A stretch of DNA of 5,169 nt, from assembly GCA_021203945.1 (NCBI GenBank), contig JAJQAF010000088.1, positions 1-5,169 on the forward strand, given 5' to 3'. The notes under the pieces were generated by a model that was not told where the DNA came from, ran no database searches, and saw only the letters and a program-made list of their open reading frames with translations. Shown piece by piece: positions 1 to 5,169 of the stretch (its first letter is position 1; each line of letters opens with the position of its first letter). This DNA comes from Campylobacter sp. Its GTDB lineage: Bacteria; Campylobacterota; Campylobacteria; Campylobacterales; Campylobacteraceae. The translations under genes were made by a program, and so were the position numbers.

Positions 1-1
1 T

Positions 2-2068
2 TATAGCGCGGATGCCCTTACGATAGGTTTGCCGGTTCAAGAGGGCGAGGAGATAGAGCTTTTTTCTCTTAGCGGATCGAAATCGCTCTTTTCTCGTGCG
101 GCTTCTCGTGCGGGATTTGCCTCTACTTTGGTTAAAAAAGAACTGGAAGAAATTTCGCCGCTGGTGTTGCCTTGCATTTTAATGCTTAGGGATAAAAAGG
201 CGTGCATTCTTAACTCCATTAGTCCGGATAAAAAAACCGTAACCGTAATCACGCCGGAGCTTTCAACGGGTAGCAATACCGTCGACGTAGAAAAGTTAAA
301 AGATGAATATTTAGGATACGCCTATTATCTAAAACGTGAATTCGTTCCTGAAGATACGAGCTCCACTACGCTAATAGACGCCGGCAAACATCACTGGTAT
401 TGCGGAACTCTGAAACGCTCGACAAAAATTTATATAGACGTGATAGTAGCCAGTCTTATTATAAATTTATTCGTTCTTGCCAGTCCTCTTTTTACTATGA
501 ACGTTTATGATCGTGTCGTTCCGAATAATGCCGTAGAAACGCTTTGGGTGCTTGCGCTCGGCGTTAGCGTAGTTTATGGAATAGATCTATTTTTAAAATT
601 CGTTCGCGCTTATTTTCTTGAGATTGCGGGCAAAAAGAGCGATATTATCATGAGTTCAATGCTTTTTGAACGAGTGATGGATATGAAATTTAGCAATAAA
701 CCAAAATCGGTAGGTTCGTTTGCCAGCAATTTAAAAGAATTCGATACGGTTAGAAATTTCTTTTCTTCGGCGTCTATTATGGCGATAGTGGATTTGCCGT
801 TCGCATTAATATTTTTAGCGGTAACTTACTTTATAGGTAGCTATCTGGTTATAGTGCCTATCGTCATAATGTTGTTAATACTATGTTATACCTTTTTTAT
901 CAAAGATCCTCTGCAAAATGCGATAAAAAGCACATTTGAAGCATCGGCTGCCAAGAATGGAATCTTAATAGAAAGTTTGAGCGGATTAGAGATCATTAAA
1001 ACACTAGGAGCTAGCGGTCACGTGCAGTGGAACTGGGAAGAGGCCACAGGCGAAATAGCCAATAGAAGTATAAAGTCGAAAATGATAACTACGTCAATAA
1101 CTACGATTACGTCGTTTTTAGTTCAGCTAAATACTATCGCCATTATAGTTTTTGGCGTATATATGATACAAGATACGCAACTAACTATGGGCGGACTTAT
1201 CGCGGCGGTTATGCTTAGCTCGCGCGCCATCGCGCCTATGGGTCAGGTTGCGTCTTTAGCGGCAAATTTCGAACAGACAAAGACCGCGTATGCCAGCCTT
1301 AGTAAGATTATGAAAATGCCCGTTGAGCGACCGGAAGGTAAAAAATTTGTTAGGCGCAATTCGTTTGTCGGGAAAATTGAATTTAAAAACGTTAGCTTTA
1401 CCTACCCCGACACTACGAAAGGTTCGCTCGATAGGATAAATTTTGTTATAGAAGCCGGTGAAAAAGTAGGCATAATAGGCAAAAACGGCTCAGGTAAAAC
1501 GACGCTACAAAAGTTGATTTTAGGACTTTATGCGCCGAGTGAGGGGGCTGTTTTAATAGATGGAATAGATATAAATCAAATCGACCCCGCCGATCTTCGT
1601 AGAAATATAGGATATGTACCTCAAGACGTAGTTTTATTTAAAGGCACGGTTAGGGAAAATATCGTGCAAAAGGCGCCTTACGTAGATGATATACAGATAA
1701 TTAAAGCGGCAAAGATAAGCGGAGTGGACGAATACGTAAATGCTCATCCGCTTGGCTTTGATATGCCTGTTTTTGAGCGAGGAGACGGCATAAGCGGCGG
1801 GCAGCGTCAAAGTATCGCCGTAGCTAGAGCGTTTTTACTAGATAGCCCGATAATACTACTTGACGAGCCTACGAATTCGCTTGATAATACCGTTGAGAAT
1901 AAATTAAAGGCAAATTTAAAAGTCAATACGGCGAATAAAACCATGTTGCTTATAACTCATAGAACCTCGATGCTTGATCTGGTTAGCAGACTTATCGTCG
2001 TAGATAACGGTAAAATTATTTTAGACGGACCAAGAGATGAGGTCTTAGCACGACTTAGCGGGAAGTAG
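2..2068 (+). CDS. lapB: LapB-type type I secretion ABC transporter (permease/ATPase), 5'-partial
   Basis: Inner-membrane ABC exporter that would power one-step secretion of a large RTX-type protein with the adaptor encoded next. The frame is open from base 2, so the true start lies upstream; the TTG at 29 is internal and 688 codons are visible. Order: an N-terminal C39-like domain to about base 400; a membrane domain at about 420-1300 with the family-typical stretch MNVYDRVVPNNAVETLW; then the nucleotide-binding domain. There the Walker A GKNGSGKT is at 1478-1501, the Q-loop Gln at 1622-1624, the signature ISGGQ at 1790-1804, Walker B IILLDE at 1850-1867 with the catalytic Glu, and the H-loop His at 1958-1960, so the ATPase looks intact. 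Where C39 peptidases carry the catalytic His, this protein reads KKACILN, with no His, which suggests a non-proteolytic C39-like domain as in LapB/HlyB. The Cys position is outside the window. The lap name is by homology and is supported by the lapG remnant downstream. Confidence 0.93.
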   Translation, partial: YSADALTIGLPVQEGEEIELFSLSGSKSLFSRAASRAGFASTLVKKELEEISPLVLPCILMLRDKKACILNSISPDKKTVTVITPELSTGSNTVDVEKLKDEYLGYAYYLKREFVPEDTSSTTLIDAGKHHWYCGTLKRSTKIYIDVIVASLIINLFVLASPLFTMNVYDRVVPNNAVETLWVLALGVSVVYGIDLFLKFVRAYFLEIAGKKSDIIMSSMLFERVMDMKFSNKPKSVGSFASNLKEFDTVRNFFSSASIMAIVDLPFALIFLAVTYFIGSYLVIVPIVIMLLILCYTFFIKDPLQNAIKSTFEASAAKNGILIESLSGLEIIKTLGASGHVQWNWEEATGEIANRSIKSKMITTSITTITSFLVQLNTIAIIVFGVYMIQDTQLTMGGLIAAVMLSSRAIAPMGQVASLAANFEQTKTAYASLSKIMKMPVERPEGKKFVRRNSFVGKIEFKNVSFTYPDTTKGSLDRINFVIEAGEKVGIIGKNGSGKTTLQKLILGLYAPSEGAVLIDGIDINQIDPADLRRNIGYVPQDVVLFKGTVRENIVQKAPYVDDIQIIKAAKISGVDEYVNAHPLGFDMPVFERGDGISGGQRQSIAVARAFLLDSPIILLDEPTNSLDNTVENKLKANLKVNTANKTMLLITHRTSMLDLVSRLIVVDNGKIILDGPRDEVLARLSGK

Positions 2069-2070
2069 AT

Positions 2071-3534
2071 ATGCAAGAAGAAATAAAAAACACTCAATCA
2101 AATATTACGGACGAGGATAAACGCTCTCAGCTAAACGACTTAGAGGAACGAGAGCGCGCTAGCGATGATATTCTTGAGGGCGTAAAAAATATTAAAACAA
2201 GCATACGAGCAAAAGACTATGACGCATATGATCTAAAATTTATGTCGAGTTTGTCCGAGGCGGTGTTGGCAAAAACGCCTTCTGCGTCAAAAAAAGTGCT
2301 CTATACGCTTGGTATAACGGTTTTTTGGCTAATCGTTTGGGCTTCATGGGCACAAATAGACGAGATAACTAGAGGAAACGGAAAGATAATTCCGTCGGGG
2401 AAAAATCAGGCCATTCAAAATTTAGAGGGCGGTATCGTAGATCAAATTTTTGTAAAAGAGGGCGATGAAGTAAAAAAAGATCAAATTATTTTAAGGATAG
2501 ATAATAAAAATTTCTCAAGCACTTATGGAGAGTCTAAGCTCATGCTAGACGAATTAGAAGCAAAATTTATGCGTCTTGATGCCGAAGCAAACGATAAAGA
2601 ATTCATCTATAATGAAAAGCGCGACGCAAATAATACAAAAGCCATAAAATATGAAATTAGTTTGCATATTTCAAATTTAGATCATTTAAACGAACAGATT
2701 GGAATTTTAACCGAGCAGATTCATCAAAGACAAAGCGAACTTACCGAGTTGCAGAACAAAATTTCACAAACCCAAAATAGCTACAATCTTATGTTAAAAG
2801 AAAAGGCTATTATGGAGCCTATTTTCAAAAAAGGACTTGTAAGCGAGGTTGAATATATCCAACTTCAAAGGCGAGTAAATGATCTAAAGGGCGAGCTAGA
2901 TGCGTCTGTCTTAGCCGTTCCGCGCGTAGAATCCACTATTAAAGAGGCGCAAAATAAAATAGTGGAGGCTAAACTTGCGTTTAAAAATAATGCTAAAAAA
3001 GAGCTTAATGAGGTTTCTGCCGAGATTGCGCGCATAAACGAGTCTCAAATAAGCCTTAGCGATAGAGTCGAAAGGACTTACGTTAGATCTCCGGTAAACG
3101 GCATAGTTAGTAAAATGATGGTGCATACGGTTTCGGGTGTAATCAAACCGGGCGAAAATATCGCCGAGATCGTTCCGCTTGAAGATAAGTTGGTAGCAGA
3201 GGTAAAAGTTAAACCGGCGGACGTCGCCTTTTTAAGACCCGGACTTGATACGATGGTTAAATTTACGGCTTATGATTTTAGCATTTACGGCGGGTTAAAA
3301 GGCAAAGTAACGCAAGTTAGCGCCGATACGGAAACAAATGAAAAAACAGGAGAGAGTTATTATTTGGTGCGGATAGAGACGGACAAAAACTATCTTGGAG
3401 GCGAAGATAGACCGCTTCGTATTAAAGTGGGAATGATAGTTTCGGCCGATATTATTACGGGTAAAAAGACGATACTTGATTATCTTCTTAAGCCTATATT
3501 AAAAGCTAAAAGTAACGCTTTAACGGAGAGATGA
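2071..3534 (+). CDS. lapC: HlyD-family periplasmic adaptor of the type I secretion system (LapC-like)
   Basis: Membrane fusion protein linking the inner-membrane ABC exporter to a TolC-like outer-membrane channel. The ATG lies two bases after the transporter stop; GGAAG at 2061-2065 is a modest ribosome site with 5-base spacing. Of 487 residues, about 1-75 form an unusually long, charged cytoplasmic tail. One membrane segment follows at about 76-94 (TLGITVFWLIVWASWAQ), then the first half of the lipoyl/barrel-sandwich domain (about 112-146, with NLEGGIVDQIFVKEGDEV). A long coiled-coil hairpin spans about 150-330, the second lipoyl half about 334-368 (RTYVRSPVNGIVSKM), and a beta-barrel the rest. 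Residues 451-473 (bases 3421-3489) fit the HlyD family C-terminal signature, from IKVGM through ITGKK to DYLL. The gene looks full-length and intact. Close coupling implies co-expression with the transporter. The cognate TolC-like gene is not in the window. Confidence 0.94.
   Translation: MQEEIKNTQSNITDEDKRSQLNDLEERERASDDILEGVKNIKTSIRAKDYDAYDLKFMSSLSEAVLAKTPSASKKVLYTLGITVFWLIVWASWAQIDEITRGNGKIIPSGKNQAIQNLEGGIVDQIFVKEGDEVKKDQIILRIDNKNFSSTYGESKLMLDELEAKFMRLDAEANDKEFIYNEKRDANNTKAIKYEISLHISNLDHLNEQIGILTEQIHQRQSELTELQNKISQTQNSYNLMLKEKAIMEPIFKKGLVSEVEYIQLQRRVNDLKGELDASVLAVPRVESTIKEAQNKIVEAKLAFKNNAKKELNEVSAEIARINESQISLSDRVERTYVRSPVNGIVSKMMVHTVSGVIKPGENIAEIVPLEDKLVAEVKVKPADVAFLRPGLDTMVKFTAYDFSIYGGLKGKVTQVSADTETNEKTGESYYLVRIETDKNYLGGEDRPLRIKVGMIVSADIITGKKTILDYLLKPILKAKSNALTER
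3525..3530 (+). promoter_or_regulatory. Ribosome binding site within the adaptor gene's 3' end
   Basis: GGAGAG directly precedes two consecutive ATG codons at 3531 and 3534. From GGAG to the first ATG is only 2 bases; to the second it is 5 bases, which is a better spacing. The second ATG is therefore the likelier start, giving 171 rather than 172 residues. Both overlap the adaptor stop codon (TGA at 3532-3534), so translation of the two genes is probably coupled. Confidence 0.6.
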
Positions 3535-4049
3535 TGCTCATTAATAAAATGAAAGACGCCCGTTACGATAAAAATTTTAAAGATTATGAAATTTTAAAGG
3601 CGAAATCAATTGACGGCTATATGATTGTCAAAGACGGGAATGAGTGCGATTTGATAGGACGAGAGATAAAAAATTTAATTTTTTGCGATTGCACTAAAGG
3701 ATTTGATGAAATTTTAAAAGAAAAGCCGCAAAACTATCAAAATTTTAGATTTGACAATGTTAAAATTTACGACGAAAACGTAAGAAGTATAAAAATAATT
3801 ATTAAAGGATATGACGAAAGCGCCGACAGCTTAAAATTTGATTTAGACAAGCTTGCCCTAAGCGCTCCTTATAGATACGCATTATCAAATGATAGCTTTG
3901 AGATAAATATATTTTTAGACGAAAAAGTAGAACGAGTGATGGAATTTTTATCTACTTTCCAATACGATTATCAACGAGAACAAGCCCAAGAACGCCGTAT
4001 TTTTATGTATATAAACGAAAATACGGTTTATGAAAAAATTTGCAAATAA
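3531..4049 (+). CDS. Uncharacterised 172-residue protein in the type I secretion operon
   Basis: I do not recognise this protein. It has no signal peptide and no membrane segment, so it is probably cytoplasmic. It is rich in Lys, Asp, Glu, Ile and Tyr, and reads as a mixed alpha/beta fold. Cysteines fall at residues 39, 52, 54 and 171; the 52-54 group is CDC. The C-terminal third (DEKVERVMEFLSTF, then QREQAQERR) looks helical. It overlaps the adaptor stop codon by four bases and precedes the regulator by 12 bases, so it should be translated together with the secretion genes. Its place is where some type I operons carry an outer-membrane or accessory gene, but it is clearly not TolC-like. A role in secretion or its regulation is inferred from position only. 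Start choice: ATG at 3531, or more likely 3534, given the ribosome site at 3525-3530. The reading frame is intact and its base use matches its neighbours, so it is a real gene. Confidence 0.85.
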   Translation: MMLINKMKDARYDKNFKDYEILKAKSIDGYMIVKDGNECDLIGREIKNLIFCDCTKGFDEILKEKPQNYQNFRFDNVKIYDENVRSIKIIIKGYDESADSLKFDLDKLALSAPYRYALSNDSFEINIFLDEKVERVMEFLSTFQYDYQREQAQERRIFMYINENTVYEKICK

Positions 4050-4061
4050 GAGAGGGTCGGC

Positions 4062-4685
4062 ATGAAGGTGGTTTTATTTACGCAAAATGGGTCGCTAAAT
4101 AATCTATGGAGAAGTTATTGGTTTGACGATAGCGTTAAATTCGCACATAATAAAACTTTTTTTGTGAGTATTTTAGATGATACGGTCGATATCGCAGGGG
4201 TTGATATAGATTCTATTAAGGGCGATGTCGGTGGGTTTATCGGTGAAATTTTACAAAAATTGCCAAATCTAAAAATTTTAATCCTTGCAAACGAACCGAA
4301 ATTTTCAGAAGGCAAATCTTTGCTTACAATCGGCATAAAGGGCTATGCAAACTCACATATGCAAAAAATTCACTTTGACGACGCTCTTGAAACTATACGC
4401 GGCGGTAACGTTTGGCTTTATCCTGAATTTATCCAAGAGATGATAGGCGAATTAACGACGTCTTATGCAAAAAACGATGCTAAAAAAGACGGTTTGGACA
4501 AGCTAAGCGGTCGCGAAAAAGAGATAGCGCAACTGATCTATAAAGGTCTTACGAATATCGAAATTTCGCAGGCTACGAATATCACGTTACGAACGGTGAA
4601 AGCGCACACAACGGCAATCTATAATAAATTAAGCGTTAAAGACAGGATAGGTCTCGTGCTTTTAATGCAACAAAGAGATGTTTAA
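4062..4685 (+). CDS. LuxR/NarL-family transcriptional regulator with degenerate receiver domain
   Basis: DNA-binding regulator of 207 residues. AGAGGG at 4051-4056 gives a ribosome site 5 bases before the ATG. Residues about 146-202 are a clear LuxR-type helix-turn-helix: LSGREKEIAQLIYKGLTN, then EISQATNITLRTVKAHTTA with the recognition helix about 175-190, then IYNKLSVKDR. Residues 1-125 resemble a response-regulator receiver but are degenerate. The acidic pair after strand 1 is replaced (VVLFTQNG, Thr7/Gln8). The conserved Thr/Ser after strand 4 is Ala76 (ILILANE), and the strand-5 Lys is missing (GYANSH). Asp48 may align with the usual phosphoacceptor. This suggests it works without classical phosphorylation, like CsgD/VpsT-type orphan regulators; that comparison is inference. 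The linker motif WLYP at 118-121 sits where VpsT-type proteins have a c-di-GMP-binding W[FLM][TS]R, but the Arg is absent. It closes the operon and may control the secretion genes or their adhesin. No cognate histidine kinase is in the window. Confidence 0.88.
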   Translation: MKVVLFTQNGSLNNLWRSYWFDDSVKFAHNKTFFVSILDDTVDIAGVDIDSIKGDVGGFIGEILQKLPNLKILILANEPKFSEGKSLLTIGIKGYANSHMQKIHFDDALETIRGGNVWLYPEFIQEMIGELTTSYAKNDAKKDGLDKLSGREKEIAQLIYKGLTNIEISQATNITLRTVKAHTTAIYNKLSVKDRIGLVLLMQQRDV

Positions 4686-4988
4686 AATGACAGCGGCGAC
4701 TGCGAAGAGTATGCGATCACCAAAAAGCTGGCTTGAGCGAGGCAATCAAAGTCTCCTTTTGATTGTAAAAGAAAAATTTTCCAACGGATATCATATGGTT
4801 TTGGCTGTTTGGAAAGATATGCTTTGGTGCTTGATAATATTTAGTTTAGAGTATTGTCGTTATCAAAACGTTGCGATTTACAACCTAAATATTATTTAAT
4901 AAACGGTAAATTATACAGCCTTAAAAAAGACGGTATAATTTTAGAGCATACAAATATAAAAATGGCAACTAAAAAAGAGAAAAATTAA
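4686..4988 (+). pseudogene. lapG: Decayed lapG: remnant of periplasmic adhesin-cleaving cysteine protease
   Basis: LapG proteases release LapA-type adhesins from the cell surface by cutting near their N-terminus under LapD/c-di-GMP control. Conceptual translation recovers the family's catalytic landmarks in order but in shifting frames. NDSGDCEEYAITKKLA (4686-4733, catalytic Cys at 4701-4703) ends at TGA 4734. GLSEAIKVSF (4730-4759) is in a second frame. NGYHMVLAVW (4783-4812, catalytic His at 4792-4794) is in a third. ERYALVLDNI (4812-4841, catalytic Asp at 4833-4835) is back in the first, then an amber TAG at 4842. SLSKRCDLQPKYYL (4857-4898) and INGKLYSLKKDGII (4899-4940) follow in that same frame to the stop at 4986. 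That is at least three frameshifts, each equivalent to loss of one base, plus a nonsense codon. The signal peptide and everything before the Cys motif, roughly the first half or more of a normal LapG, are missing. The first fragment starts right after the regulator's stop codon. A 73-codon open frame at 4678-4899 carries only the His segment correctly and is probably not a real gene. Confidence 0.82.
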
Positions 4989-4992
4989 AAAT

Positions 4993-5015
4993 TTTGGAAG
5001 CCTTAATCTTCCAAA
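4993..5015 (-). terminator. Hairpin between convergent units, probable terminator for the minus-strand gene
   Basis: TTTGGAAG (4993-5000) pairs perfectly with CTTCCAAA (5008-5015) around a 7-base loop. Read on the minus strand it is followed by a U-rich run (TTTTTAATTTTT), as in an intrinsic terminator. Read on the plus strand the tail is less U-rich, though it could still help end the operon transcript, as the lapG remnant stops just before it. The minus-strand gene's stop codon (5003-5005) lies inside the loop. The stem has only three G-C pairs, so strength is uncertain. Confidence 0.55.
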
Positions 5016-5169
5016 TCAATATCTATTTTTTCTATATTAGTTGTAATATTTTTAGCGTTTTTTTCTATATCGTTTTTGTTTTATTCTATTAAAGTTCTGT
5101 TCTGACCTATCAAATTTCTATTTTCTTTAATCTCCTTACTATTTTGCTCCATCAGCTTTCCTAAAGAGG
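5003..5169 (-). pseudogene. 3' end of a coiled-coil protein gene with in-frame stop
   Basis: The minus strand is open from the window's right edge. It runs through an ATG at 5152-5150 (probably internal) to TAA at 5083-5081, then continues in the same frame for 25 codons to TAA at 5005-5003. The encoded peptide is a regular heptad repeat on both sides of the internal stop. Seven heptads (5155-5009) have Ile (once Met) at the second position and Asn (Asp in the last) at the fifth, for example EIKENRN, LIGQNRT and DIEKNAK. That is an I-x-x-N coiled coil, a pattern known from trimeric coiled coils such as autotransporter adhesin stalks and phage-type fibres. The internal TAA falls within the third heptad and could arise by one base change from CAA, GAA or AAA. 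There is no ATG after it, so the last 25 codons are probably not translated. No YadA-type membrane anchor is visible at the end. The function is unknown. The gene may be a pseudogene, or may still make a protein shortened by 26 residues; most of it lies outside the window. Confidence 0.5.

Noticed and set aside
29..31. TTG as the start of the ABC transporter.
   Set aside because: The frame stays open to base 2 with family-like sequence (SADALTIGLPVQEG), and the C39-like domain needs residues further upstream.
37..276. Minus-strand open frame of 79 codons.
   Set aside because: It lies opposite the well-supported transporter domain and resembles no family; it is a shadow frame. The same holds for the minus-strand frames at 2911-3126 and 4115-4336.
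4050..4061. A separate promoter for the regulator in the gap before it.
   Set aside because: The gap is only 12 bases and holds the ribosome site; I saw no convincing promoter elements upstream inside the previous gene.
4678..4899. A 73-codon plus-strand open frame starting inside the regulator's last codons, as an intact small gene.
   Set aside because: Only its middle (NGYHMVLAVW) makes sense, as the His segment of LapG. The flanking LapG segments lie in other frames, so it is an accidental frame through a pseudogene.
4686..4988. Frameshifts in the lapG remnant as sequencing errors.
   Set aside because: Three shifts plus an amber codon plus loss of the N-terminal half within 300 bases, beside more than 4.6 kb of error-free coding sequence, is much better explained by real decay.

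Overview
The window looks like part of a Campylobacter chromosome or a close relative in the Campylobacterota. This rests on the AT-rich composition, AAA/TTA/ATA-rich codon use, tightly packed genes and overall protein character. The species is not resolvable from what I can see; a member of the concisus/curvus/rectus/showae group is a guess from the moderate GC of the coding regions.

Bases 1-4685 are one compact plus-strand operon. It begins inside a LapB-type type I secretion ABC transporter (5' end outside the window). Two bases later comes its HlyD-family periplasmic adaptor (LapC-like). An ATGA overlap leads into a 172-residue protein I do not recognise, and 12 bases later comes a LuxR/NarL-type regulator with a degenerate receiver domain. 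The transporter and adaptor are two of the three parts of a type I secretion machine. The outer-membrane TolC-like part (LapE) and the secreted RTX-type adhesin are not in the window.

Bases 4686-4988 hold the most informative piece: a decayed gene for the periplasmic cysteine protease LapG (bacterial transglutaminase-like cysteine proteinase family). Its Cys, His and Asp catalytic motifs are all recognisable and in the right order, but they lie in different reading frames. The fragment also has an internal amber stop and lacks everything upstream of the Cys motif. LapG normally cuts the surface adhesin exported by LapBCE, so this locus seems to have kept the exporter and lost its adhesin-release protease.

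Bases 5003-5169 are the 3' end of a convergent minus-strand gene. It encodes a striking heptad coiled coil (Ile at one core position, Asn at the other) interrupted by an in-frame TAA. A hairpin at 4993-5015 with a U-rich tail on the minus strand separates the two convergent units. The end of the operon therefore looks like a zone of gene decay. I saw no RNA gene, CRISPR array, insertion sequence or clear promoter.
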